Assembly: GCA_021795465.1 (NCBI GenBank)
Contig: JAJYPK010000001.1
Location: forward strand, 1 to 64,000
Origin: Bacillota bacterium
GTDB taxonomy: Bacteria > Bacillota > Sulfobacillia > Sulfobacillales > Sulfobacillaceae
Length of the DNA: 64,000 nt
Direction: 5' to 3'
Part shown: in pieces, positions 17,448 through 26,130 of the stretch
Layout of the letters: every line of letters begins with the position of its first letter
How positions within the stretch are numbered: the stretch's first letter is position 1
The notes under the pieces: generated by a model
Seen by the model: the letters and a program-made list of their open reading frames with translations, nothing else
The model's database searches: none
Told to the model about the DNA's origin: nothing
Position numbers and translations under genes: made by a program

Positions 17448-18440
17448 ATGGAACACAAGAGGGTCAAGAGCCCGGTACTTACGTCTGATACCCCAACCTA
17501 TTTGGTGGTCAACCCCCACTCACGGACCGGAAGCGATGCTTATCCGACATTGGTGCGACGCCTGTCCAAGACATTGAATCTGGTGGGTCACTTTTTACCT
17601 GACAGCCGAGAAGAACTCAGAGACGTCATTAGTGCGGGTCTTGAACGGGGGGTCATCCGCTTTTGTGTCGGGGGTGGCGATGGTACCTTAAGTTTGGCGG
17701 CGAACACCTTAGCGCATACGTCGGGGGTTTTGGCCACGGTTCCGTTAGGGACCGGGAACACGTTTGCATTAAATCTGGGGTTGGAGTTGGGCGCGCATGC
17801 CGTCGAATCGCTACGCTTTGATGGTCCGGTAGAGGCTTTCGATTTGGGCGAGGTCCAAACCGCAACGGGTCAGCGACTATTTCTTAATGGCGCTCTGTTA
17901 GGCATTACCGAGCAACTCGTCAGGTTGTTGACACCCGAGGCGAAACGAACCCTGGGATGGGGGGCTTGGCCGATACATGTGCACCAAGCTCTAAAAGCTT
18001 CGGCGCCGTTTCAAGTGCATCTGGAATATCTTGGTCACCACCTGTCGTATCGTACACGCCAACTTGTGGTGGCTAAGGGAAGGCATCTAGCTGGTCCGAT
18101 CTTTAGCACGCCTGAAGCTCATCATCAGGACGGTCAATTGCATGTTTTCAGCCTAGGTACGCACGACTGGTGGTCTCTGGTGCGGGTCTCGTCTCTGCTC
18201 TTGGCGGGTCGCCACATCAACGACCGCGCCGCCCACTATTGTGTGGCTCCAGAAATGCATATTTCGACCGAACCCCCATTAGCCATCGATCTGGATGGTG
18301 ATCTTTACTCGAATACCCCCACGGTGTTTCGGGTGCAGCGTGAGGCGCTTTGGGTCTTACGTGGAATGTCACTAAAAAACGGTTCCGTCGCACCTAATGC
18401 GCCGGGTCGGAGATCTCCGGAAGAGAGCCGTTATTTTTAG
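17448..18440 (+). CDS. Diacylglycerol kinase family lipid kinase (YegS/DgkB-like)
   Basis: The 330-residue soluble or peripheral kinase begins its fold with TYLVVNPHSRTGSDAYP. The nucleotide-binding signature GGGDGTLSLAAN is followed by PLGTGNTFALNLGLE, both diagnostic of the diacylglycerol kinase catalytic domain. The substrate may be diacylglycerol or another lipid. The start codon lacks a ribosome-binding site, and the tail overlaps the convergent cyclase gene by four bases. Confidence 0.85.
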   Translation: MEHKRVKSPVLTSDTPTYLVVNPHSRTGSDAYPTLVRRLSKTLNLVGHFLPDSREELRDVISAGLERGVIRFCVGGGDGTLSLAANTLAHTSGVLATVPLGTGNTFALNLGLELGAHAVESLRFDGPVEAFDLGEVQTATGQRLFLNGALLGITEQLVRLLTPEAKRTLGWGAWPIHVHQALKASAPFQVHLEYLGHHLSYRTRQLVVAKGRHLAGPIFSTPEAHHQDGQLHVFSLGTHDWWSLVRVSSLLLAGRHINDRAAHYCVAPEMHISTEPPLAIDLDGDLYSNTPTVFRVQREALWVLRGMSLKNGSVAPNAPGRRSPEESRYF

Positions 18441-19411
18441 GCTATAGGAAATGCCTGGTCGTTCCCCCTGACCACTATCCGATTTTTACCTTGTCGTTTC
18501 GCCTGGTACAATGCTGCGTCTGCTAGTGAATATAAACTGCGGAAGTTTTGGCCATCTCGGGGGTACCAAGAGACTCCGGCGGAACACCCGATGTCACGAC
18601 GATCTCCGCCAAGGTTCTTTAGGATCTGTTGTACGTCGGACGTGGTTTGGGAAAAGGACTCTCGGGCGGTTAGCCAAAGGCAAAATTCATCCCCACCAAT
18701 GCGGCCCAACATATCTGTCGGGGATAGCTTGGAAGCGATATGGGTGGCGACTTGTCGCAACATCTCATCGCCTCGAGGGTGACCCTCCGAGTCGTTGATG
18801 GTTTTAAAGCCGTCGAGGTCAATGAGGACAAAAGCTCTGGGTAAAAGCGCGGATGTCCCGGCGTAGCGCTCAATGGCTTCCTCAACGGCAAGCCGGTTAG
18901 CGATGCCGGTGAGGGGGTCTTGATAGGCAAAAGACTCGAGGTCGAGGACCCGGTGGGTCATGGCCTGTAACGTGGCTTGCGCATTTTGGTCATAGGCATC
19001 GAGTGTGTCCGCGACGTCGAGTAGCCAGCGGCGTCTAATCAAAGTGAGTGGTGGCAAGCGGGTGGCGTCGACGTCTTGCTCTTCGTGATAGGATTTGAAG
19101 TAGGCGTTGTAGAGAACCAAATACCACGACGGCGGGATGCCCGCTTGGATATGGGCCCATCCGATGCGGGCACTCTCCGAGCGTACTTCTGGGGTTCTCG
19201 GATCTCCAATCAGGGTGGTGATGTGCGCTGATAAATTTTTTCTTAAGCGGTCCGCGGTGATCGTGGTCAATGCATCGTGAAAAGCGGGGTTGGAGACGAT
19301 GGTATCCACGGCGTGCATGACAAACCGCTGATGGATGCGCTCCATGCCGGATTTGTAGTGGATCATCAAGGCCTGATCCTGATCAGACCATGGTAATAGT
19401 AAGGGTGCCAT
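18437..19411 (-). CDS. Globin-coupled diguanylate cyclase
   Basis: The 324-residue protein joins an N-terminal sensor-globin domain (about 1-165) to a GGDEF domain (about 170-315). The globin part has AHIQAGIPPSWYLVLYNAYF, where the His fits the proximal haem ligand. The cyclase has DPLTGIANR, VLIDLDGFKTIN and an intact GRIGGDEF active site, so it should make c-di-GMP from GTP in response to oxygen or another gas. The RxxD inhibitory site is absent: SPTD stands five residues before GGDEF. This predicts a cyclase free of product inhibition. Confidence 0.85.
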   Translation of the reverse strand: MAPLLLPWSDQDQALMIHYKSGMERIHQRFVMHAVDTIVSNPAFHDALTTITADRLRKNLSAHITTLIGDPRTPEVRSESARIGWAHIQAGIPPSWYLVLYNAYFKSYHEEQDVDATRLPPLTLIRRRWLLDVADTLDAYDQNAQATLQAMTHRVLDLESFAYQDPLTGIANRLAVEEAIERYAGTSALLPRAFVLIDLDGFKTINDSEGHPRGDEMLRQVATHIASKLSPTDMLGRIGGDEFCLWLTARESFSQTTSDVQQILKNLGGDRRDIGCSAGVSWYPRDGQNFRSLYSLADAALYQAKRQGKNRIVVRGNDQAFPIA

Positions 19412-19552
19412 CAGAAACCTCCTTTTCTTGGAATGAATGCCGAACTTAGGTTAATTGTAACGACATCGACAAAGACAGGTCCACCTCTAGGAGATAATTA
19501 CGCCGGGTCGTGCCACCTTTTGGGATCATCAGGACGTGGCGAATATGGTTCA

Positions 19553-19580
19553 GTGACATTTTACACGGTGTCACCGTCTA
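19553..19580 (+). promoter_or_regulatory. Candidate ECF-type autoregulatory promoter
   Basis: GTGACA and CGTCTA are separated by exactly 16 bases, and CGTC is a frequent ECF -10 element. GTGACA also forms an inverted repeat with TGTCAC (19569-19574). It lies about 20 bases upstream of the ECF sigma gene, where self-activation is usual. Confidence 0.4.
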
Positions 19581-19601
19581 TGGAGATGGAGGCTCACATG
19601 C

Positions 19602-20108
19602 ATGAGTGAATGGTCCGACCAGGAGTGGATTACCGGGTGGGTAGATTCTTTTGGGGATCGAATGACCCAATTTGCCTACAGCCTGGTCCGCGACCCCATG
19701 ATGGCGCAGGATATTGTCCAAGAAGCATTCTTACGCCTCTACCAATGGCACCGGAAGCATCCGAAAGACCAGGTAGAGCTGGGATGGCTTTATACGGTGA
19801 CGCGGAATTTAGCCTATGACGCGTTGCGCGATAAAACACGTAGGCCGGCTATTATCGGTGATTTAGGCGCAATCCAGGGTCGTGATCACCGTGCGGACTC
19901 AGAACCCGATAGGACACTACGTGATGCGGTCTTGGAGGTTCTCGAGAGTTTGGATGGTCCCGATCGGGAATGTCTCACCTTATTTTACTATGCAGATTGT
20001 TCCACCAAAGAGATTGCGCATCGATTGAAATTGTCAGAAGGTAGCGTGAGAACAAGACTCTATCGCGCACGGCTACGGTTCAAGGAATTGTGGAAGGGAG
20101 ACTCCTAA
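19602..20108 (+). CDS. ECF-family RNA polymerase sigma factor
   Basis: The 168-residue protein contains sigma regions 2 and 4 only. Region 2 has AYSLVRDPMMAQDIVQEAFLRLYQ and GWLYTVTRNLAYDALRD. Region 4 has CLTLFYYADCSTKEIAHRLK and SEGSVRTRLYRARLRFKEL. The stop overlaps the next start as TAATG. The coupled membrane protein downstream is the obvious anti-sigma candidate. The ATG follows GGAGATGGAGG. Confidence 0.93.
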   Translation: MSEWSDQEWITGWVDSFGDRMTQFAYSLVRDPMMAQDIVQEAFLRLYQWHRKHPKDQVELGWLYTVTRNLAYDALRDKTRRPAIIGDLGAIQGRDHRADSEPDRTLRDAVLEVLESLDGPDRECLTLFYYADCSTKEIAHRLKLSEGSVRTRLYRARLRFKELWKGDS

Positions 20109-20875
20109 TGGACGACGAGCGGATACCGAATGACTTTGATGACAAAGAAATGCGGGACTGGCTAAAACAATATGGTCCCGGAATTCTATCGTCCCGTGTA
20201 GAGTTTGACCGTGAGCGGTTTTTTAGACAAAGAGACCCCTTTATCCCACGTCGCCGTTGGTTGGAATGGGGCAGTGTGGCTGCCCTCGTCCTGATTCTCA
20301 TCGGGGGTGCTCACTTGGTGGTGGGGCCAAATTATGGCGCGGCCGGGCATGGCGCATCGGTGTCTCAACTCCCGCACCTCCCTAGTCAGCGATCTTCAGC
20401 CATGGATGCCCCGGCACCCGCGGCGGGAGCTGTCAACGCGCCGGCCAAGGAATTTTCACCTTTGAGGTCTCCGGGGACTGTCGCGTATGACAATCCTCTG
20501 TTTCACTTTTTGGTGGTAGTGCCATCGTTTTTCTCCCCAGTAAAGACCCTGTCATCACCTCGTGAGGAGGTGTGGCAAAGCCGAAGCCCATTGGCAAAGA
20601 TACACGCGTATGGCCAATCCAATAGCCACCATGCGACGGTGAATTCATGGATTTCCCAATTGGGTCCAGAAAATTTGTTGCAACAGGGAACGAACTGGGT
20701 TTTAGCCTCCCACCTCCACATGGTAAATGACGTCAAGATGGTGACCGAGGAAAAGATCTACGTGGGGAAGCAGAATGAAGATATCTTACAAGTCCAATAT
20801 CCCTTGAAAAATCAAGGGCGCGACCGGCAGTGGGTACAACATGTCCTGCAATCGTTTGTGCCGGGGCCCCTTTAA
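20108..20875 (+). CDS. Probable transmembrane anti-sigma factor
   Basis: This 255-residue protein has a charged cytoplasmic N-terminus of about 55 residues, one membrane span (WGSVAALVLILIGGAHLVVG) and a long outside domain. The zinc anti-sigma HxxxCxxC motif is absent. The role is inferred from the coupled sigma gene and the topology. The start MDDERI is fixed by the TAATG overlap and a GAAGGGAG site. The external half, with a Pro/Ala-rich stretch, is not recognised and may sense an envelope signal. Confidence 0.7.
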   Translation: MDDERIPNDFDDKEMRDWLKQYGPGILSSRVEFDRERFFRQRDPFIPRRRWLEWGSVAALVLILIGGAHLVVGPNYGAAGHGASVSQLPHLPSQRSSAMDAPAPAAGAVNAPAKEFSPLRSPGTVAYDNPLFHFLVVVPSFFSPVKTLSSPREEVWQSRSPLAKIHAYGQSNSHHATVNSWISQLGPENLLQQGTNWVLASHLHMVNDVKMVTEEKIYVGKQNEDILQVQYPLKNQGRDRQWVQHVLQSFVPGPL

Positions 20876-20883
20876 CGAATGCG

Positions 20884-21180
20884 TCATGCAAACTCTGGCG
20901 GGCTGGCTTTGCCTGCCACGACGAGCGCTTCTCGCAATACCTGTAGCACGTCCTGCACGGCGCCAATGCCGATTAGTCCAGGCTGGGTCAGCCAGTTTTC
21001 CAAATTGCGGCGGAGGCGATGAACGGCCATCATTGTGGTATGGGGTAGGGAGCCATCTCTTAATTGCTGGAGGGTTATATAGGTAGGGCGTAGGTTTTCG
21101 GCTGGCATTTGGTCGGGATGGGAAGCTAATAAATACTTTAAATAGGTTACTTGATTCGCCAATAGCTCTCGTGCTTGCAT
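20884..21180 (-). CDS. Small helical protein of unknown function
   Basis: A 98-residue protein starting MQARELLANQ, with GAGGTG seven bases upstream. It is predicted to be mainly helical and soluble. The family was not recognised. It lies 60 bases after topB on the same strand and could be co-transcribed with it. The reading frame and ribosome site support a real gene. Confidence 0.55.
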   Translation of the reverse strand: MQARELLANQVTYLKYLLASHPDQMPAENLRPTYITLQQLRDGSLPHTTMMAVHRLRRNLENWLTQPGLIGIGAVQDVLQVLREALVVAGKASPPEFA

Positions 21181-21240
21181 CTTTGCCACCTCATCACATT
21201 GTCTTCGTCATGACTATAACGCTCGGCTGTTGCAAAAATG

Positions 21241-23346
21241 TTACAGCGACCTTTGCGCCGAAGATGTTTTTCGGGATTTCTCGGGTGTGGAAAAGATAAA
21301 TTCCACTTTACCGGTGGCGGGATCAAGATGGAGTTTGGCACTGAAGGATTTCCCCGCCTTGCTTTTAAACCCTTTTAAGATTCCCGTCGTCTTTCCCGCC
21401 AAGAGGGTCTTCACCTGTGTCTCGGATAATTTTTTTCCAGCGAGTTGGCGCCATATGGTAAATGAACAGCCTTCACGCCATCGACTACAACCGTATCCCT
21501 TTTTTCCGGCAATCACTTGACCGACCTTACATAGAGGGCAGAGCCCGAGATCACTCGCAATGACCTGAGCTTTCTGTTGCTTGGCCGCATCCACGATCTG
21601 ACTGGTGTAGCGCCGGATGTCATGGAGAAATGCAGTGGCGTCTTCACGACCTTGTGCGATGGCTTCGAGGCGCGATTCCCAGGTGCCTGTCATATCCGGA
21701 TTCTGGATGTCTTCGGGGACCAAGGCCAATAAGGATCGGCCCTTTTCCGTCGAGACCAGAGTTTTCTTTAGCCGTTCAACATAATCGCGGGCCAGTAGCA
21801 CCTCGACGATGCGGGACCGGGTTGCAGGAGTTCCGAGCCCATGTTTTTCCATTAGCGCGAGGAGGCTCGCATCGTTGAGGGCTGGTGGAGCCTTAGTTTC
21901 CTTGCGCTGCACGTCACCGTTCGCGACGTGCACGGTTTGGTTTTTTTTCAACCCGGGAGGAATTTTGGCAGCGCCATGGGATTTGGGATCCGAGTCGTCT
22001 CGGTCTTTATCCTCGGGGAGAGCCTTCAGCGCCATCCGCCATCCAGCTTCGATAACTGTGGTGCCGCGTGTTTGAAACTGTTCCGTATCGACTTTGGTAA
22101 TGACCGTAACGCGCTCATCCATTCCCGGAGGCATTAGACTCGCGATGAGGCGTCGTGCGATCAGGTCGAAAATCTTGGATTCGCGGTCCGGGAGCCCTTT
22201 GGGTAAGGTTCCCGTAGGGATTATGGCGTAGTGACCAGCCGCTGCCACTTTGGTTTCGTCGACGAGGCGTTTGACCACAAGGGGGCTGGGTAAGCTTGCG
22301 GTAAGCCCCTGATACGCATCGCTGGCTAAGATAGCTTTAAGCCGACTGCCGAAACTTGCGGCTATGGCATGGGTTACGTGGCGCGCGTCGGTTCGTGGAT
22401 AGCTTATCAGGTGTTTTTCGTAAAGGGTTTGGGCCACATCTAAGGTTTGTTGGGCCGTGAGACCAAAACGGCGATTACCCTCTTTTTGTAGATCGTTCAA
22501 GGAAAACAGCAGTGGAGGATGTATGGTGACCCGTTTTTTCTCGATCGAGACGATCACGCCTGTATCATCGGGATGAATTTTTTCGGCAATCTTGTCAGCG
22601 TCTTCGCGACTATTAAAGCGATCTTGGGTTTCTTGCCCCTCGGAGCGAAACCAGACGCCTAGATACTCACTCTCCTTGGTGCGAAATGCTACCACAAATT
22701 GCCAGTAGGGAGTGGGCGTAAAGTGAAGGATGGCGAGGTCCCGGTCGACTATCAGGCGCAATGTCGGAGTTTGGACGCGGCCTACGGATAAGGCGCCTTG
22801 CCCACGTTGCCCATGGCGTAACGTAAAAGCTCGGGTAGCATTGAGTCCAACCAACCAGTCGGCTTGACTTCGGGCTTTAGCGGCTTCGGCTAATGCGTTA
22901 TAGTGCGCCAAGGGTTTCGCAGTGGTGAGTGCCGTTCGGATTGCCGCGACGGTGTTTTCTGAGAGCCAGAGACGTTTAACAGGCACGGTTACGGCCGCCC
23001 ATTCGTAGATGTAGCGAAAGATCAGTTCCCCCTCGCGGTCGGCATCGGTGGCACTCAAAATAAGATCGGCGCTCCGCATCAAGTTGGCGATGAGCCGCAA
23101 TTGCTTTATGGTTTTGGGGACGGGCTCTAAAGCAAAGGCATCGGGTAACATGGGCAGTGTGTCAAGCGTCCAACGTTGCCAACTGGGTTGATAGACCTCA
23201 GGACTTGCTAAGGTCACCAGATGGCCAAAGCCCCAGGTGATGGTATCTGCCCCAACCGTAAGATATCCATCGTGTTGGGTAATTGGTGCCCCCAGGGCCT
23301 GGGCAATGTCGCGTCCTACAGAAGGTTTTTCGGTCACAATGAGCAC
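21241..23346 (-). CDS. topB: DNA topoisomerase III (type IA)
   Basis: The 701-residue type IA topoisomerase begins with the Toprim domain (MLIVTEKPSVGRDIAQALG, then SATDADREGELIFRYIY). It carries the catalytic tyrosine in ISYPRTDARH near residue 314. The C-terminus has a zinc-finger-like CPLC...CSRWREGC unit. It relaxes and decatenates DNA through a 5'-phosphotyrosine intermediate. The GTG start has GAGGAG nine bases before it. A hairpin ATGCCCG/CGGGCAT lies about 30 bases upstream of the start. Confidence 0.94.
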   Translation of the reverse strand: MLIVTEKPSVGRDIAQALGAPITQHDGYLTVGADTITWGFGHLVTLASPEVYQPSWQRWTLDTLPMLPDAFALEPVPKTIKQLRLIANLMRSADLILSATDADREGELIFRYIYEWAAVTVPVKRLWLSENTVAAIRTALTTAKPLAHYNALAEAAKARSQADWLVGLNATRAFTLRHGQRGQGALSVGRVQTPTLRLIVDRDLAILHFTPTPYWQFVVAFRTKESEYLGVWFRSEGQETQDRFNSREDADKIAEKIHPDDTGVIVSIEKKRVTIHPPLLFSLNDLQKEGNRRFGLTAQQTLDVAQTLYEKHLISYPRTDARHVTHAIAASFGSRLKAILASDAYQGLTASLPSPLVVKRLVDETKVAAAGHYAIIPTGTLPKGLPDRESKIFDLIARRLIASLMPPGMDERVTVITKVDTEQFQTRGTTVIEAGWRMALKALPEDKDRDDSDPKSHGAAKIPPGLKKNQTVHVANGDVQRKETKAPPALNDASLLALMEKHGLGTPATRSRIVEVLLARDYVERLKKTLVSTEKGRSLLALVPEDIQNPDMTGTWESRLEAIAQGREDATAFLHDIRRYTSQIVDAAKQQKAQVIASDLGLCPLCKVGQVIAGKKGYGCSRWREGCSFTIWRQLAGKKLSETQVKTLLAGKTTGILKGFKSKAGKSFSAKLHLDPATGKVEFIFSTPEKSRKTSSAQRSL

Positions 23347-23481
23347 GGATTGGTCTCCTCACCATCGATTTGTATGCCCGCATATCACGGGCATCGTTTA
23401 AGGGATCCTACCATCAAACCGGAAATTGTCCCAGCCTGCTTTATGGCTTGTGATTGCGTAGATTGTCGTGGTGTTGATCTG

Positions 23482-23696
23482 ATTTACCGGGCGAAGATAG
23501 CCCAAGATTGTCGGGAGGGAGGCATAGGCACACTCACCCACAGTCGCGATTCACCAATCAGGAACCTCCCGTTGCGTCAACGTCTTCCGATTCTAAGAAA
23601 TCTTGGGGGTGATTTCCCCTCCAAAACCCTAACAATTGAGGACAAGACTTGTTTCGGGCCTGTGTTGTTGCAGCGATGCATTGGGAATTCCTCCAT
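23482..23696 (-). pseudogene. Relic of an IS200/IS605-type Y1 transposase (tnpA)
   Basis: Minus-strand translation gives VLSSIVRVLEGKSPPRFLR. After a frameshift and one in-frame TGA it continues as IATVGECAYASLPTILGYLR. The order and spacing fit the C-terminal half of IS200/IS605 TnpA proteins (an IVR-LKG-S-R-L helix, then FVATVG and a final helix). The HUH motif and catalytic tyrosine helix are not recognisable. The match is by eye. The remaining sequence between topB and the next gene (23347-23907) shows nothing else except a promoter near its end. Confidence 0.45.
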
Positions 23697-23842
23697 TATG
23701 TATCACAACGCGTCAACAGCATTCTCCGGCCGACCGACGAATCATGTACGGAGAAATGTGCCGCGGGTTGACTATGCTTAGAACTCAACACATTTGGCGA
23801 ACCGGTCATCCCTCAACCACAGCGTGTATTCGCATCAGCTGT

Positions 23843-23871
23843 TTGCGGCGACGACCAGCCTCTCTTATAAT
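23843..23871 (+). promoter_or_regulatory. Sigma-A-type promoter for the oxidase-locus membrane gene
   Basis: TTGCGG and TATAAT are separated by exactly 17 bases and lie about 35 bases upstream of the first gene of the oxidase region. The predicted transcript start near 23878 leaves room for the GGAGG site at 23895-23899. Confidence 0.7.
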
Positions 23872-23907
23872 TTTGATGTGTAATGCTGTGGGTTGGAGGT
23901 GGCGTTG

Positions 23908-24999
23908 TTGGATATGAGCAACCACCCTACCGCACTAATTCTGTGGGAATTTTACGGAACCTTACTAAAAGAATTGGTGATAGGGGTGGTGATCTTTGCC
24001 TTAGTTCGCTGGCGAAGTCGTCGGACGCCCACAGAACCCTCGAAGTTTCCTCCGGAGCCGTTACTAGGGCGACAGATTCTCAATTGGGGTTTTGGTGGCT
24101 TATGGATCTTGGCAGGACTCTTGCAGGCACAGCCTTCAATGAGTACGGAATTCGTTCCACATTATTTGGTCCCGAATTTGAATGGCCAGCCCTTCTGGCT
24201 GTTTAATGTGATGGAATCGGGGATTGTTATCTGGGCCCAGCATCCGATATTTTGGGACAGCCTTGCCGTGTGGTTGCAGTTTGGGATGGGGATTGCAATG
24301 ATTTGGGGGCCAACCCCCCGATTAAGGCGGTTTACTCTCGGGATTGCGACTTTATGGTCGCTATGGGTGTGGGTGATGGGAGAAGGGATGGGCGGGCTCT
24401 TTGTGCCTGGAGAGAACAGTTGGCTCGCAGGCGCGCCAGGATCGTCGCTGTTTTATGGTTGCGCTGCGTTAATGCTGTTGATTCCTCCCGAGAGGTTTGG
24501 GGCGCCTCGCGTGAGGCGGTGGATTGCGAGGGGATTTACGGGCCTCTGGGGGTTCCTCGCTGCGATCGAAATATGGCCACCGGATGGATACTGGACCGGA
24601 AGGCTACTCTCTAGGGCGACCTTAAACATGGCAAAAATGCCGCAACCGCATTGGATATCCTCTTCGGTATATGCGACAGCACGGGTGCTGGCCGCCCATC
24701 CCCAGTTTATCAATGGGTTAATCGCGCTGGTGCTAGTGCTGTTAGCCCTAGGGTGGGGATTTTGGCCTGGTAGGGTTGTGGCCTGGGTTACGGCCGTGTG
24801 GATTCTTTTGACATGGGCTCTATGCCAAGATTTTGGTGTCCTTGGAGGATTGGCTACCGATCCGAACAGTGGGCTACCCGCTCTAATTTTTGTCGGCGCC
24901 TTTCTCTCTCTCAGCAGGGCTGACAGGGGCGGCCAAGCATTGCGTGCCTTTGGTCGGAAAGGGCACTTTCCTCGTTTTGTCCCCGATCACCAAGATTAG
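23908..24999 (+). CDS. Polytopic membrane protein of unknown function
   Basis: This is a roughly 363-residue protein with about eight hydrophobic segments. I start it at TTG eight bases after GGAGG; TTG 23905 and ATG 23914 are alternatives. The middle contains GFGGLWILAGLLQAQPSM and MGEGMGGLFVPGENSWLAGA. I recall similar patterns in uncharacterised actinobacterial membrane proteins, but cannot name a family. It opens the oxidase-region gene series under its own promoter, so a role in respiration is possible but unproven. Confidence 0.7.
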   Translation: MDMSNHPTALILWEFYGTLLKELVIGVVIFALVRWRSRRTPTEPSKFPPEPLLGRQILNWGFGGLWILAGLLQAQPSMSTEFVPHYLVPNLNGQPFWLFNVMESGIVIWAQHPIFWDSLAVWLQFGMGIAMIWGPTPRLRRFTLGIATLWSLWVWVMGEGMGGLFVPGENSWLAGAPGSSLFYGCAALMLLIPPERFGAPRVRRWIARGFTGLWGFLAAIEIWPPDGYWTGRLLSRATLNMAKMPQPHWISSSVYATARVLAAHPQFINGLIALVLVLLALGWGFWPGRVVAWVTAVWILLTWALCQDFGVLGGLATDPNSGLPALIFVGAFLSLSRADRGGQALRAFGRKGHFPRFVPDHQD

Positions 25000-25147
25000 C
25001 GAAGCGTGGCGATTGCTCGGCTTTATCGTCGAGTCGGTTGCGGTAAATGATCCTAAGCGCTTGTAGGAAAATCTAGAATCTCCTATTCTTACTATAGAAC
25101 CCGTCTCTAAGTAAGCGATGGGAGACAGGATGAGAGGAGGGCCAATC

Positions 25148-25246
25148 ATGGCCTTTGTCGATACGGTTTTTTTGACCCTGGTTCCACTCTTGGTGGCAGC
25201 AGTCGCAGTCTTGTCAGTTGCCTTGTTGAAGGATCATCAATTCTAG
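25148..25246 (+). CDS. 32-residue single-span membrane protein
   Basis: ATG follows GAGGAGGG by four bases. The product MAFVDTVFLTLVPLLVAAVA then continues with a few hydrophobic residues and ends KDHQF. It is almost entirely one membrane helix, like tiny oxidase subunits such as CydX or CcoM-type peptides. The TAG stop is immediately adjacent to the stop of a convergent 35-codon gene. It stands 149 bases after the preceding gene. Confidence 0.6.
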   Translation: MAFVDTVFLTLVPLLVAAVAVLSVALLKDHQF

Positions 25247-25354
25247 TCACGAATCGTCGCGCGCATGACCGTTTTTACGCTCCCCGATTCCTACGATAAC
25301 CACCAGGATGAGGGCGGCCAAGAATATGATGGCTGAAGCTAGGGTGAAGTTCAT
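25247..25354 (-). CDS. 35-residue single-span membrane protein (convergent)
   Basis: ATG is preceded by AAAGGAGA ten bases away. The product begins MNFTLASAIIFLAALILVVI and ends in a charged tail with RKNGHARDDS. It is one membrane helix followed by a polar tail. The stop codon abuts the stop of the plus-strand 32-residue gene without a gap. Function unknown. Confidence 0.55.
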   Translation of the reverse strand: MNFTLASAIIFLAALILVVIVGIGERKNGHARDDS

Positions 25355-25461
25355 GTGAAGCGTCTCCTTTCGGCCGAGATTCTTGATTAATGGGGGATCC
25401 CATCCCATTCATTGTAGCGGAAGACGCGATGAATGACGAGACACGAGAGGGGGGGACTGCC

Positions 25462-25695
25462 ATGAGTTATTTGGTCTGGACATACCTGGGGTTACTCGCA
25501 TCGGCAGCCAGTGGGGCTTTTCTGTTTTTTGGGTTTGCGTTATTTGGCTCGCCCCAAAGACCGTCTACTAAAACTGGTGCCGTGGTGCTTAAACGAAAAA
25601 CCTTGCCGTTTAGCTGGGTTACCCTGCATGTGGCGTTGGCCACGATCACGTTGGGACTCTTTACGGCGACTGTCATCGTGGGACATCTCCCGTAG
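25462..25695 (+). CDS. Small two-span membrane protein
   Basis: The start MSYLVW is chosen because GAGGGGGG lies just upstream, although an ATG 11 codons earlier is open. The 77-residue product has two hydrophobic segments, WTYLGLLASAASGAFLFFGF and WVTLHVALATITLGLF, joined by a basic loop. Its position within the oxidase locus suggests an accessory role. The family is not recognised. Confidence 0.6.
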   Translation: MSYLVWTYLGLLASAASGAFLFFGFALFGSPQRPSTKTGAVVLKRKTLPFSWVTLHVALATITLGLFTATVIVGHLP

Positions 25696-25784
25696 AATTT
25701 CGAGAACTTTGACGGTTCTCGAGACCGTACTCCGTCATTTGATGGCGGCGAGTCTAGAGATTTTGAAAGGGTGCGGCTTTATTC

Positions 25785-26099
25785 ATGGCTTATTGGATCT
25801 ACGTGGCGTACGGAACATACTTGGTTACGTATCTTACAGGACTAACCTTTTATGTCCGATTCGACGCCAAAAAACGGCCATTACGGCGCCGCTTGTTGGG
25901 TATACACCTCATCATGGCCGTGATAACTTTCATCACGTTGACGTCAGCCATGGCTCTTTATGCGTTTCCTAGTGCGGCGCCATACCCTGCGACTCATCGC
26001 CGCTCGACCATGTGGTATGACGCACGTCAACATCGGGCGGAGTTAAAACAGTATCAGGCAACACACTCCGGGCATCTGCCGGCAGGACTGGGGCAGTAA
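25785..26099 (+). CDS. Small membrane protein with cytoplasmic basic loop
   Basis: The 104-residue protein has two membrane segments (YGTYLVTYLTGLTFYV and LGIHLIMAVITFITLTSAMA) separated by DAKKRPLRRR. A hydrophilic tail rich in His and Tyr follows. GAAAGGG precedes the ATG. Its two-span layout echoes the preceding 77-residue protein, and they may be partners. Unrecognised. Confidence 0.6.
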   Translation: MAYWIYVAYGTYLVTYLTGLTFYVRFDAKKRPLRRRLLGIHLIMAVITFITLTSAMALYAFPSAAPYPATHRRSTMWYDARQHRAELKQYQATHSGHLPAGLGQ

Positions 26100-26130
26100 C
26101 GGTGTAAGGGAACGGAAGAGGAGGTGTTTT

